Assembly (NCBI GenBank): GCA_016714815.1
Contig: JADKBZ010000033.1
Coordinates: forward strand, 80,982 to 144,981
DNA length: 64,000 nucleotides
DNA from: Holophagales bacterium
Lineage (GTDB): Bacteria; Acidobacteriota; Thermoanaerobaculia; UBA5066
Direction: 5' to 3'
Position numbers and translations under genes: made by a program. Positions 46,500 through 55,944 of this stretch are shown in pieces (position 1 is the stretch's first letter; every line of letters starts with the position of its first letter). The notes beneath the pieces are model-generated. The model ran no database searches, was not told the origin of the DNA, and saw only the letters and a list, made by a program, of their open reading frames with translations.

Positions 46500-47382
46500 C
46501 TATCCCTTGTCCTTGTCCTTCTTTTCGTCAGCTGGTTTCCCGTTTCCGTGATTCTTCCTGGGCTGAACGTCCTTCTCCTGGTGCGGTTTCCCCTTCTGCT
46601 GCCGGGGCTTCGCCTGCTGTTGCTGCTGCTTCTGCCGGGCCTGCTCCTGCTGCTTCGCCTGCTGCTGCTGCTTCTTCTGCTGGGCCTGCTCCTGCTGCTT
46701 CGCCTGCTGCTGCTGCTTCTGCTGGGTCTGCCGCGGCGGAGGGCGCAGCCTTGCCGGGGGCCCCCCCCTGAGACGGGGGCCCATGCGTGTCCGCTCTTGC
46801 CGACGCCGCCCGACGAGTACGTCCGGGGCGCCGTCCTGGCAACGCTGATCTCGCGCGTCTCGACCTTGCCGCCCATCGCCCGCTGGACGGTCGCCATCGG
46901 AACGGCGACGTTCGTGACGATGCCGCCGGAAACCCCGAACCGGGTGACCGCCTTCGCCTGGTGCATGAACTCGGCGTTCCTCCGGGGCTCCATACGCACG
47001 GACCTGACGTTCGTCCCGACGAACCGGTTGGTCGGCACGAAGACGTATTGCGATTCGTTGACGACGACGGCTCTTCCGGAATAGCCGGAGGTGCCGAAGG
47101 TGATCGTCGGCGGCATCGGCGCCCAGCCGACGTACCGGTCGCTGTAGGACCACGTCACCCAGGCGGGAGCCCAGAGCGGCAACCCACCAGCCGGGGCCCC
47201 TCTGGGGGGCTGGCGCCCGCTCGCCGTGCCGCCAGTCGATCCAGTCACCGTGCGGGGGCTCGTCGTAGAACCCCCCCGAGGCTCACGTTCACGCTGATGT
47301 TCACCTGAGCCGAGGCCTGGCGAGCGGGCAGCGCCAGCCCGAGTGTTCCGAGGAGAAACGCTGCCATTGCGAGCTTCTTCAT
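46500..47382 (-). pseudogene. Secreted protein with DUF6600-like core and Gln/Lys-rich tail, frameshifted
   Basis: The start at 47382 (GAGGA upstream) gives a signal peptide, MKKLAMAAFLLGTLGLALPA. After a frame change near 47270 (run of seven C) comes FYDEPPHGDWIDW. Past another change near 47200 comes WVTWSYSDRYVGWAPMPPTI and VFVPTNRFVGTNVRSVRM, the aromatic motif style of DUF6600/YXWGXW proteins. Near 46770, again in a C run, the frame shifts once more into a glutamine/lysine repeat tail ending EKKDKDKG at 46500. The breaks are all in homopolymers next to the G/C block, so sequencing error is likely. Function unknown; possibly an envelope protein. Confidence 0.6.
46608..46730 (-). repeat. 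45-bp tandem coding repeat (Gln/Lys-rich)
   Basis: Two full 45-bp units (46608-46652 and 46653-46697) and a partial third encode repeats like QQEQAQQKKQQQQAK. They sit inside the tail of the DUF6600-like protein and probably form a charged helical or coiled-coil segment. Confidence 0.75.
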
Positions 47383-47704
47383 GGACGTCCTCTTTCTGCG
47401 TGGGCCGTCCGGCGTCGCCCCGAAGTGGAGTCCGCTGCGCGGTCCGCCGAAAGGCCCGTCGGCGGGCCCCCCTCGACTCGGGAAGCGAGCCCGCAATACC
47501 GCTGCCACCGCTCTCAGGGATTGGACAAGCCCCCGTGCGCACCGCCCGCGCCGGGGACCCGCCCTTTCGTCCTCCCGCGTGCAACCGCTGCCGTCCCCGT
47601 TGAAGGAACTTCAAGTGCTTCGCCGTGCCGATCCTCGCCGGCCGGTCATCCCCACGAGACGCGGGTCCCGGATTCCGGCCGGAAACCCGTCGATCTCCCG
47701 GGCC
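47383..47704. other. Intergenic region, nothing recognised
   Basis: About 320 bp between two minus-strand secreted-protein genes. I see no intact gene, RNA or clear promoter; it should contain the promoter of the DUF6600-like gene. Confidence 0.5.
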
Positions 47705-49297
47705 TCAGTCGACCGATCTGGCGACCCGGAAGCCGTTGACGACCCTCAGGAGATCGGCCGCCTCCGAGCTGCGGTTCGCGGAGCGGCAGGCGCTCGGGGG
47801 ACCGTGCCAGTGGCCGCTGCGCAGCACCCGGCCCGGGCACGCCGGCGAGGTCCACTCGCTGCCGTCGGGCGGCGCGCCCGCGTAGCCCGGGTGGTAGCAG
47901 TCCTGCACCCACTCCCAGACGTTGCCGTGCATGTCGAAGAGACCCCAGGGGTTCGGCTCCTTCTCCCCGACCGGCCGGGAGCCGTAGCCCGTCAGGACGC
48001 CGGAGCACCACATGTACCGGGTGAACAGCTCGCAGGTGCCGCATTCGTGCAGGGAACAGCCCGGGTCGTCCCCGAACGAGAACGGCGTCGTCGTTCCGGC
48101 CCGCGCCGCGTACTCCCACTCCGCTTCGGTCGGAAGCCGGAGCTTCGCCGGCCCGAGCGTCGCGTTGACCCTTTCGAGAAACCCGCCGGGCCCCGCGACG
48201 TCGTTCCACGAGACGTAGTAGACCGGGTAGGTATCGCCGGCGCCGTGGCCAGTGCCCGGGAGCGCGCCCATCACCGCCCGCCACTGCGCCTGCGTCACCT
48301 CGTACTTCCCCAGGTAGAAGTCCTGGCCGATCGCCACCTCGCGTTGCGGCCCCTCGTCGGCATTCCGCCCGCGCTCGTCCTCCGGAGAGCCCATCCGGAA
48401 CGTTCCCGCCGGAATCCGGACCATCACGAGCGGCACGTTCCCCGGCAGGAGGACGGTGATCTCGTCCTTCGCCGGGCCGCCGGCTCCCGACGCGGGAGTG
48501 GCCAGCACGGCGAACGGATCCCCCGAGACGTTGTGGATGACCGACGCGAACGCCAGGACGGGTCGATCGCTCGCGAACTCCAGCCAGAGGTTGGTATCCG
48601 TCGTCCCGGCGACTCCCGGGAAGACCGCCGGGCTGTCGAGCTCCACCTGGCGGAACCCGTTCGCCGCGAGCGGGCCGATCGTCCCGGACGAAAGGATCCC
48701 GCCCCCTCCGTTGCGAACGGCGGCGTTCACGGTGGCGGCCTGGGCGCCCGGATTCACGAAGACGACGTTCGTCCGGTAGCCGGCGGCGGGGCTGCCGCTG
48801 ACGGCGAGCTGTCCGATCGTCCCGGCCCTCGTTGCCGCCGTCGCTTCGACGCCCGGAAGCCACTGGCCCGAGACCGCCCCGGCCCCGCAGGCGTTGACGT
48901 TGTTCACGCACGACGAGACGACGACCGGCCCGGTCGACTGGAACCGGATCGGGCCGAACGAGCCCTGCGCCAGCGTCCTCCCGAAGAGCGACTGCAGGAC
49001 GTTGTTCCACGCCGCCTGATGGCGCCCCTCGACGGCGAAGGGCGTGGCGGAGAGCGTCTGCCCCGTCACCTGGTCGTGGAAGGTCGCCGTCACGGTGACC
49101 GCCGAGGCCCCCGAATTGAGGAGCCGGACGTCGCTCTGGAACTCGGCGCCGCCCGCCCCGGGCCGATAGACCGCGGACGGGAGAATCCAGCTCCCGGCCG
49201 GTTGCCCAGCCAGGTCGGGTCCGGGAACGGCCGCGAGCAGGGCCGCGCAGAGCGGAAGGGCGCGAAGCGTGGAGCGGAGGGACCGGACATCCTTCAT
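47705..49297 (-). CDS. Secreted protein with SUMF1/FGE-sulfatase-type C-terminal domain
   Basis: 530 residues. A signal peptide leads to an N-terminal beta-rich half (about 35-290) with repeats of the ..VRLLNSGASAVTVTATF / TNVVFVNPGAQAATVNAAV type, common in surface proteins of this lineage. Residues 300-530 are a SUMF1 domain: MVRIPAGTFRMGSPEDERGR, YEVTQAQWRAVMG, RLPTEAEWEYAARAG, GLFDMHGNVWEWVQDCY and CRSANRSS. The cysteine pair used by true formylglycine-generating enzymes is not evident around SGHWHGPPSACRS, so it is probably a binding or structural version. It precedes tRNA-Gly on the minus strand read-out but appears to be its own unit. Confidence 0.82.
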   Translation of the reverse strand: MKDVRSLRSTLRALPLCAALLAAVPGPDLAGQPAGSWILPSAVYRPGAGGAEFQSDVRLLNSGASAVTVTATFHDQVTGQTLSATPFAVEGRHQAAWNNVLQSLFGRTLAQGSFGPIRFQSTGPVVVSSCVNNVNACGAGAVSGQWLPGVEATAATRAGTIGQLAVSGSPAAGYRTNVVFVNPGAQAATVNAAVRNGGGGILSSGTIGPLAANGFRQVELDSPAVFPGVAGTTDTNLWLEFASDRPVLAFASVIHNVSGDPFAVLATPASGAGGPAKDEITVLLPGNVPLVMVRIPAGTFRMGSPEDERGRNADEGPQREVAIGQDFYLGKYEVTQAQWRAVMGALPGTGHGAGDTYPVYYVSWNDVAGPGGFLERVNATLGPAKLRLPTEAEWEYAARAGTTTPFSFGDDPGCSLHECGTCELFTRYMWCSGVLTGYGSRPVGEKEPNPWGLFDMHGNVWEWVQDCYHPGYAGAPPDGSEWTSPACPGRVLRSGHWHGPPSACRSANRSSEAADLLRVVNGFRVARSVD

Positions 49298-49371
49298 CGC
49301 TCACCTCGGGAGACGCTACCGGCCTCGAGTCTACGCTCGCGGAGCCCCGCGGCCTTCCGATCACGACGAGC

Positions 49372-49423
49372 CGAAAACGAAAATGGGAGAGGAGCTTCGG
49401 CGTCGCCTGACTCACTCTCCCAT
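49372..49423 (-). terminator. Terminator of tRNA-Gly
   Basis: A 9-bp stem ATGGGAGAG / CTCTCCCAT (49383-49391 with 49415-49423) followed on the minus strand by TTTCGTTTTC, 13 bp past the tRNA 3' end. Confidence 0.65.
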
Positions 49424-49435
49424 CGGGGTGTTATA

Positions 49436-49510
<75 letters not shown>

Positions 49511-49550
49511 CCACGGGACCGGCGGAAGATAGCGAAGAAGAGGCCGTTCG

Positions 49551-51722
49551 TCAAGGTCTGCGGCGTCGCGGGAAGAGCTGCGGACGGGGCGGAGCTTCTC
49601 CGCTTTTCAGGCACGACTCGCGGTTGCCGGCGCGGCACGCGGCGCGGTAGAGGTCGCGGGCCTCGTCGGCGCGGCCGAGCCGCTCTTCGAGGATGCGCCC
49701 CCCCTCCCACCCCGCGTGCGCCGTGGACGGGCTTTCCGGAATCGCCGCCCGGCGATACCACTGGACCGCCGCCTCCCAATCCCGCGCGGAGGCGCTCTCG
49801 TCGCCGATCAGCGATGCGGCCGCCGAACCGAGCGAGCCCGACGGGTGGCCGCCAAAGACCTTCGTCGCATCGGCGACCGCCTCGGCGCTTCGCCGCTCCA
49901 TCCGGTAGAGGACGGCCCTCCCGAGGAGTGCCCGGGAATCGGCGGGACTCGCCGCGAGCGCCTTCCCGATGAGGGGCCCGGCCTCCCGCCTCGCGTCGGC
50001 GTAGGCGAGAGCCAGCTCCCAGCCTTCCACTCCTCCACCGCTCCGTTCCCGACCGCCGAGGAGAGGCGGGAGCGGCACGTCCCAGGCCCCCTTCATTCCC
50101 GCGGCCTGGGCCTTGAAGAGCTGCCGGAGAGCCTCGTCGTCCCTCCGGTCGAGGTAGGCGAGCCCGCCCTGCGCGTAGAACAGGAGTCCCTTGGCTCCCG
50201 GTCCTCCCGCGCCGCTGTCGAGGACCTCCTTCGCGCTCCGCGCCGCCGCCTCGAAGTCCGCACCGGACGGGCGCTCGCCGCCGCGAGGGACCGGGTCGAG
50301 CCGCGCGCGTTGGGCCCGAAGTCCCCCGTCGCCGCGCGGCCCGCCGCCTTCCCCTGCGGGGATCGCGGGCACTCCGGGAGGAGCCGGGGCCACGGCCTCG
50401 CCGACGGTCGAAGACTCGTCTCGCCCCGGAGGCGGCACTCCTCCCGGGCCCGGTCGCGGCTCCTCCTGCACGTAGGTCGCCTGGGAAGACGGAGACGGAA
50501 CCTTCGCCGGGCCTTCTCCAGGCTTCGGCTCCGCGATGGCCGTCGGGACCGGAAAGTCGACGGCTTTCACCTCCCCGGCCGGCGACCCTGCCGCCGTGGG
50601 AGCCTGGGCGGAAGCCGCGGACGGAACCGCACCATGAGCCACCGGCCCCTGTTCCGGCCGGGACCGCGGCACGAGGAACCACGCGCCCACCAGGAGGACG
50701 GCGCCTGCCGCCGCCCCGCCCAGCGCGAAGAGCGCCCGGCGCGTCGGCTGCGGGGACGTCGAGATCGTCGGCTGGCTCGTCAGCTCGGAACCGCGCGCCA
50801 CCCGTTCCGCGAGGCGCTTCGGCGTCGCCTCGAAAACCGTCGGCGACGTCTGTTCGACCCGGGCCCAGGGCGTGGTGGCGCGCTCCAGGTCGAGCCCCGT
50901 CCCGGTCGGGACGAAGGCGAAGAGCTGGCGGGCCAGGGCGCGGCAGGTGAGCGGGCGGCGCTCCGGCTCCTTGGCGAGCGCCTGCTCGAAGACCGGGTCG
51001 AGACCGGCGGGAAGCCCGTGGACCGCCGACGACAGGAGGGGCGCCGGCGCCGTCACGTGCTGGTGCATCAGCGAGAGGGCGCTCTCGCCATCGAACGGGG
51101 GCCTGCCGGAGAGGAGCTCGTAGGCGAGGACGGCGAGGGAGTAGCGGTCGGAGGCGGGGGTCGCCGGCTTTCCCTGCGCCTGCTCGGGCGCCATGTAGAT
51201 CGGCGTCCCGACGACCATCCCGGTCCGGGTGAGGCCGGTGGGGCTCTCCAGCATCTTCGCGATGCCGAAGTCGGCGAGCGCGAGCCGGTCGTCCTTCCGG
51301 ACCAGGACGTTCGCCGGCTTGACGTCGCGGTGGAGGATCCCCGCCGCGTGCGCGGCGTCGAGGGCGTCGCCCAGCTGGTGGATCCAGGAGACGGCCTGCG
51401 CGAACGGGATCGGCGAGCCGACCATCCGGTCCCTGAGCGTCCCCCCGTCGAGGTACGGCATGACGAGATAGGGGACGCCGTCCTCGTCGCCGTAGTCGAA
51501 GACCGGAAGGATGTTGGGGTGATCGAGCGAGGCGACGAGCCGCGCCTCGTGCTGGAACCGCTCCCGGAGACTGCCGTCCCGGAGGTGAGCGGTGAGGATC
51601 ACCTTCACGGCGACGGTCCGCCCGAGGCGTTCGTCCACGGCCCGCCAGACCTCCGCCATCCCCCCCTGCCCGAGCAGCTCCTCGAGGCGGTAGCGGCCGA
51701 GCCGGCGTCCTTGCTGGGTCAT
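49551..51722 (-). CDS. Membrane serine/threonine protein kinase with extracytoplasmic TPR-like region
   Basis: 723 residues. The Hanks-type kinase domain (about 10-270) has a glycine loop LGQGGMAEVW, Lys in TVAVKVIL, catalytic HRDVKPANVLV, DFGIAK and GTPIYMAPEQ, so it should be active. One membrane helix (about 335-357, FALGGAAAGAVLLVGAWFLV) separates it from a proline/alanine linker and a C-terminal Sel1/TPR-like helical region (about 480-700, SRALLGRAVLYRMERRSAEA). There are no PASTA repeats. It may phosphorylate FHA partners such as the protein at 36.3-37.4 kb. It lies 79 bp after a large surface protein and about 40 bp before tRNA-Gly. Confidence 0.9.
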   Translation of the reverse strand: MTQQGRRLGRYRLEELLGQGGMAEVWRAVDERLGRTVAVKVILTAHLRDGSLRERFQHEARLVASLDHPNILPVFDYGDEDGVPYLVMPYLDGGTLRDRMVGSPIPFAQAVSWIHQLGDALDAAHAAGILHRDVKPANVLVRKDDRLALADFGIAKMLESPTGLTRTGMVVGTPIYMAPEQAQGKPATPASDRYSLAVLAYELLSGRPPFDGESALSLMHQHVTAPAPLLSSAVHGLPAGLDPVFEQALAKEPERRPLTCRALARQLFAFVPTGTGLDLERATTPWARVEQTSPTVFEATPKRLAERVARGSELTSQPTISTSPQPTRRALFALGGAAAGAVLLVGAWFLVPRSRPEQGPVAHGAVPSAASAQAPTAAGSPAGEVKAVDFPVPTAIAEPKPGEGPAKVPSPSSQATYVQEEPRPGPGGVPPPGRDESSTVGEAVAPAPPGVPAIPAGEGGGPRGDGGLRAQRARLDPVPRGGERPSGADFEAAARSAKEVLDSGAGGPGAKGLLFYAQGGLAYLDRRDDEALRQLFKAQAAGMKGAWDVPLPPLLGGRERSGGGVEGWELALAYADARREAGPLIGKALAASPADSRALLGRAVLYRMERRSAEAVADATKVFGGHPSGSLGSAAASLIGDESASARDWEAAVQWYRRAAIPESPSTAHAGWEGGRILEERLGRADEARDLYRAACRAGNRESCLKSGEAPPRPQLFPRRRRP

Positions 51723-51801
51723 GCGGGAACCTCGCGGGAGACGCGCGCCTCCCCCATTCCTGACAGACGATGACGATCCGGTGCGAGTTTACCCACGCCC
51801 C

Positions 51802-54800
51802 TCAATACGGATCCGAGGAGATCATCGTCTGGAAGCTCCCGTCCGACGTGACGGCGTCGTTCAGGACCCCGTAGGCCAGGAAGGTGTCGTCCCCCGCGAT
51901 CCGGCGGACGACCGCGGTGAATCGTTTCACCGAGGCGGGGGCCCCGGCGAGGGCGTGGACGCGCGACCACTGGACCCAGTCTCCGGGCAGGAGCTTGACC
52001 GTGAGCGGAGATCCCGCCGCGGCGCCCGTGTCGGCGTCGTAGAGGCGCGCCTCGAGCGTGATCGACAGCTCCGACCCTCCCCCGGTGTTCACGACGGCGA
52101 GGTTCGAGCGGACGGAGTCGTCCTGGGAGAGCCCCGGCACGAGCGCCGAGGTCCGGGCGCCGCCCCCCTTCGCGACGGCGGGATAGAAGAGCCCGAAGGC
52201 GCCCCCGGTCGCGGCGTCGGTGTTCGGCGTCGTCGTCCGGGCGAGGACGACCGTGGAGGGCGCGTCGAGCCCGGTCAGGTACCGGAACGTCACCGTCAGC
52301 GTGCCGGCCTGCGCCGCGGTCGTCCCGGGCGGAATCTGCATCCCGTGGGAGCGCAGGTACGAGAGGACGTCGGGGATCGTCACCTGCTGGTGCGCCGCGA
52401 GGTCGACCGTCACGACGGGGACCCCCGTGATCTCGCCGAAGCCCGGCGCCGGGCGGTAGACGAGATCGGCGGGCGTCGCGACGGTGCCGTCGTTCACGAG
52501 GGTCACCTCGGTCGTGTAGTGCGAGCCCGCCTCGCCGTAGACGTCGAGGACGACCGGGACGATGAGCGTCCGGCCCGCGGCGAGGCCGCCGGGACGGAAG
52601 GCGGGGAGGTAGCTCCCGTCCGAGGTCTTCGCGTCGTTGACGACGCCGTAGGCCGCGAACGCGCCCACGCCCGCCGTCCGCCGGATACGCGCGTAGCCGT
52701 AGGAGCCGTCGGGAAGGCCGGCGAGGCCCAGGATGCCGTTCCACTGCGTCCATTCGCCCGGCAGGAGCGTCCGGACGAGAGGCGCTCCCGTGGCGACGCC
52801 CGCGGCGGAGTAGACCTGCACCGAGAGCTCGATCGGGTCGTCGCCGCGGCCCGGGACGTGGACCGCCGCGAGGTTCGACCGCGAGTCCCCGCTCACCGAG
52901 CGGAGGCCGTAGACCGTCGCTTCCTCCTCGGCCGCCTCGAGGTCCGACGGCGCGCCGTAGAAGAGCCCGAAGGTGCCGCCGGACACGGACCTCGTGTAGG
53001 TCCGGGCGATGAGGTAGGTGTCGTCGACCTTGCCCGGCGCGTCCCAGCGCAGCGCGACGCTGCCGGCGACCGGCGCCTCCGGCGTCGCGACGGGAATCGA
53101 CATCCCGAGCGAGCGGAGATAGGCGAGGGCGTCGGCCGCGCGGATTTCACGTCCGGCGGGAATCGTCAGCGACCGGAACTGCGCCCCGGGCATTCCACCG
53201 GGACCCGCGAAACCGGCGGCGGGCGTGTACCAGAGGCTCAGGGTGAGATCGGTCGCGGCCCGGGAGCCGATCACGAGCTCCGAGAGGAACCGCGCTCCGC
53301 CCGAACCGACGACGTCGAGAACGACCGGGAGCGTCCGTGCCCTGGAGAAGACGTCGGCTTTCCACGCCCCGTGCCCGGCCGTACCGACGAGAAGGGTCTC
53401 GAAGCCCTGCCCGTCGACACCCGGCGAATGAACGCCCCGGACCAGAGTCACCGAGGCCTCGGGCGGAAGGCCGCTCGTTTCCGGCGCCCACCCTCCGTCC
53501 CGCTTCGCCGCGAGCCCCCGCGCGCCTGCCGCCGCCCAGAGCCTCTTTCCGGCCACGTCGAGCGAGAGGACGGCGCTCGAGTTCAGACCGGCGGAGTCCT
53601 TGACGAACGCGCCGCCCGCCGGACGGCGATAGACACCCCCCGTCGCGAGCCCGGCGAACGCCGTCGTCTCGTCGCCTCCCAGCGAGGCGACGAGCCCCGC
53701 GGACGGCAGTCCCGCCGAGACCTCCGACCACGACCCGGTCCCGCGCGTGTAGAGCCCCTCGACCATCGCGGCCCAGAGGCCGCCGCCGAAGGCGCGGACG
53801 ACGTTCACCGTCCCGGTCCCCCTGTCGCCGAACGCGAGCTCACGGCTCCACGAAGAGCCATCCAGGCGAAGGAGGCCGCTCCCCACCGTGCCGCCGTAGA
53901 CCGTGGAGCCCCAGGACGCGAGGGTCGTGGGCGCCGCCTGCGTGCCGAGCCCCCCCGTGGCGGGTGAGACCGTCGATTCGGTCACGAGGTACGGCCCGCA
54001 GTTCGTCGCCACGACCGCCTCGATCGTCGCGGACGCCGTCCTCGCGACGGCCGTCGCGTCGCCGCAGCCGTCGGGCAGGCGCGAAAGCCGGGGTTCCGGA
54101 AGGCCCGGTCCGCCGCCGGTCGGGCCCAGCAGGAACATCGCCCCTCCCCCGTGCGTGGCGCCGAGGGCACCCGCGTACGAGGTCGCCGGGCTGAGGGCGG
54201 CGCCGTCGGTCACGACGGCGGCGGCGCAACCGGCCGCCGGGACCCAGGCGCTTCCGACCCGACGGTAGACCGGGCCGCCGGCCGTCCCGACGATCAGCTC
54301 GTTTCCGGCCTCCAGGAACGCCTGGGCGCCACGGGGCAGGATCCCCGAGGAGTCCGAAGCCCACGTCGAGCCGCTCCTGGCGCGTACGCCGGCGTCGGCC
54401 GTCCCCGCGCGAAGCGCGCCTCCCGCCGTCGTCAGGGCGCGCACGTCGTGCCCCCCGAACGTCGCGTCCGCCACCCAGGCGCTTCCGCTCCAGGAGTAGA
54501 GCGTGATGTTCGTCCCTGCCCAGAGCGTGCCGCCGAAGCTCGCGAGCGCCTGGAGCCGCTCTCCCGACCCGACGCCGCCCGAGAAGACGCTCCAACCCGA
54601 TCCGGTCCACCGCGCGGCGCTCCCGGTCGAGAGCCCCACGACCAGCCCCTGGGAATCGGGAAGCATCGACAGGACGAGGCCGACGCCCGGTGACGGCGCG
54701 GCGGTCCACGTCTCGCCCGTCCTCCGCCAGGCCCCGAGGCCGCCCGCCCAGAGCGTTCCCACCGAGTCCACGGCGACCGTCGTCGGGAAGGCCACCGGCG

Positions 54801-55155
54801 ACGGCAGCGTCACCTCGCTCCACGCGCCGGCCGCCGAGCGCCTCCAGAGCGACTCCCCGGTCGCCGCCCAGACCTCGCCCCCGAAAAGTGCGAGAGAAGA
54901 GACCGGCTGACCGGAAAGGCCGTCGAGCTCCCCGGCGGACGAGATGTCGAGGGAGCGGAAGACGCCGCTCGCCGTTCCGGTCCAGACGACGCCGGACGAC
55001 TGCGCGAAGGCGCGGACGTCGGCACCGTTCGGCGGGCTGGCAACGTCGGGCACGAGCCTCACCCCCGCCTCCGCCCCGGCGGATCCGAGCGTCGCGATGA
55101 GGAGAACCGCGAGCGCCGCGATCCGTCTTCCGATTCCGTTCCCGTCACGTCGCAT
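51802..55155 (-). CDS. Large secreted beta-propeller-like protein with repeated C-terminal domains
   Basis: 1117 residues with a signal peptide (RRIAALAVLLIATLGSAGAEA). Residues 40-620 are propeller-like blades (SSGVVWTGTASGVFRS; FGGEVWAATGESLWRR; VAVDSVGTLWAGGLGAW; LWAAMVEGLYTRG), similar to two-component-regulator-type propellers and YCF48-like repeats. Residues 640-1117 hold two or three copies of a beta domain with the theme SRSNLAAVHVPG / VRSNLAVVNTGGG, LLPGEWTQWNGILGLAG / LLPGDWVQWSRVHALAG and AYGVVNDAKTSDGSY / AYGVLNDAVTSDGSF. The ATG at 55155 overlaps yraN by 11 bp and has GAGGAG upstream. Probably a surface adhesin or binding protein; no enzyme motif. Confidence 0.78.
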   Translation of the reverse strand: MRRDGNGIGRRIAALAVLLIATLGSAGAEAGVRLVPDVASPPNGADVRAFAQSSGVVWTGTASGVFRSLDISSAGELDGLSGQPVSSLALFGGEVWAATGESLWRRSAAGAWSEVTLPSPVAFPTTVAVDSVGTLWAGGLGAWRRTGETWTAAPSPGVGLVLSMLPDSQGLVVGLSTGSAARWTGSGWSVFSGGVGSGERLQALASFGGTLWAGTNITLYSWSGSAWVADATFGGHDVRALTTAGGALRAGTADAGVRARSGSTWASDSSGILPRGAQAFLEAGNELIVGTAGGPVYRRVGSAWVPAAGCAAAVVTDGAALSPATSYAGALGATHGGGAMFLLGPTGGGPGLPEPRLSRLPDGCGDATAVARTASATIEAVVATNCGPYLVTESTVSPATGGLGTQAAPTTLASWGSTVYGGTVGSGLLRLDGSSWSRELAFGDRGTGTVNVVRAFGGGLWAAMVEGLYTRGTGSWSEVSAGLPSAGLVASLGGDETTAFAGLATGGVYRRPAGGAFVKDSAGLNSSAVLSLDVAGKRLWAAAGARGLAAKRDGGWAPETSGLPPEASVTLVRGVHSPGVDGQGFETLLVGTAGHGAWKADVFSRARTLPVVLDVVGSGGARFLSELVIGSRAATDLTLSLWYTPAAGFAGPGGMPGAQFRSLTIPAGREIRAADALAYLRSLGMSIPVATPEAPVAGSVALRWDAPGKVDDTYLIARTYTRSVSGGTFGLFYGAPSDLEAAEEEATVYGLRSVSGDSRSNLAAVHVPGRGDDPIELSVQVYSAAGVATGAPLVRTLLPGEWTQWNGILGLAGLPDGSYGYARIRRTAGVGAFAAYGVVNDAKTSDGSYLPAFRPGGLAAGRTLIVPVVLDVYGEAGSHYTTEVTLVNDGTVATPADLVYRPAPGFGEITGVPVVTVDLAAHQQVTIPDVLSYLRSHGMQIPPGTTAAQAGTLTVTFRYLTGLDAPSTVVLARTTTPNTDAATGGAFGLFYPAVAKGGGARTSALVPGLSQDDSVRSNLAVVNTGGGSELSITLEARLYDADTGAAAGSPLTVKLLPGDWVQWSRVHALAGAPASVKRFTAVVRRIAGDDTFLAYGVLNDAVTSDGSFQTMISSDPY

Positions 55156-55588
55156 CGAACGCTCCTCGTATCCAGTCGATCCTCTTCGCGTCGCCCTCGA
55201 TCGCCACGACGTCGAACCGCACGTCGCGCGAAACGCCCGACGGGTTCTCCGCGAGCCAGGCACGCGCCGCCGAGAGGAGCTTCCTCCTCTTCAGGGGAGT
55301 GACGGCCTCGGCCGGAGTCCCACGGGAGGCGTCGCGCCGCCACTTCACCTCGACGAAGACGACCGTCCCGCCGTCTCCCGCCACGAGGTCGATCTCTCCC
55401 CCGCCGGCCCGGACGTTTCGCGCAACGACGTCGAGCCCGCGCTCCGTCAGGAAGAGGGCCGCCTCGTCCTCGCCGGCGCGCCCCTTCGGCGTCGTCGGGG
55501 GACGCCCCGGCGCGGCGACGCGGGGCCCCGGGCGCCGCTTGCGCGCCAGGCCCAGCTTCGCGAGCCGTTCCTTCCATCCGGGAGACAC
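55145..55588 (-). CDS. yraN: YraN family (UPF0102) endonuclease-like protein
   Basis: 147 residues. The restriction-endonuclease-like core has the motif GEIDLVAGDGGTVVFVEVKW: Asp in EIDL and Glu-x-Lys in VEVK form the metal site, with GEDEAALFLTERG before it. The N-terminal 35 residues are basic and disordered. YraN proteins are widespread and are thought to act on branched DNA, though the role is not settled. It is divergent from a small zinc-ribbon-like gene 20 bp away. Confidence 0.88.
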   Translation of the reverse strand: MSPGWKERLAKLGLARKRRPGPRVAAPGRPPTTPKGRAGEDEAALFLTERGLDVVARNVRAGGGEIDLVAGDGGTVVFVEVKWRRDASRGTPAEAVTPLKRRKLLSAARAWLAENPSGVSRDVRFDVVAIEGDAKRIDWIRGAFDAT

Positions 55589-55608
55589 GGGTCGAGGATA
55601 ATCGACGG

Positions 55609-55905
55609 ATGGACGACGTCCTCGTAATCCAGTGTCCCGACTGCGAATCCACGCTCAAGATCGACCGCGCGACCGGAGCCGTGATCGCGCACGAGCCCGC
55701 CGTCGTCAAGCGCCGGCTCGGCTCGATCGAGGAGGCCGCCGCGGAGAACGCCCGCCGCACGGAGAGGGCCAACGACCTCTTCGCCGCCTCCTTCGAGCGG
55801 GAGAAGCACAAGAGCGAGATCCTCGAGAAGACCTTCCGCGAGGCGCTCGAGAAGGCCCAGAAGGAGCCCGCGGGGCGCCCGCGAAGCCCGTTCGACGACG
55901 ACTGA
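55609..55905 (+). CDS. Small protein with N-terminal Cys-pair and coiled coil
   Basis: 98 residues. IQCPDCESTLKIDRATGAVI looks like a half zinc ribbon (one CxxC, a beta hairpin, no second pair), so metal binding would need a dimer. The rest (30-85) is a charged helix with coiled-coil character (ARRTERANDLFAASFEREKH). It is divergent from yraN. Function unknown. Confidence 0.65.
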   Translation: MDDVLVIQCPDCESTLKIDRATGAVIAHEPAVVKRRLGSIEEAAAENARRTERANDLFAASFEREKHKSEILEKTFREALEKAQKEPAGRPRSPFDDD

Positions 55906-55944
55906 CCGGGAGCCGGAGGGGCGCCCGCCCCTCTTCTCAGGCCT

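Noticed and set aside
46608..46730. CRISPR-like or trinucleotide repeat array
   Set aside because: The units are contiguous, without spacers, and in frame with a Gln/Lys-rich protein.
47705..49297. Genuine formylglycine-generating enzyme
   Set aside because: The SUMF1 fold is clear, but the active-site cysteine pair is not visible and there is no sulfatase nearby.
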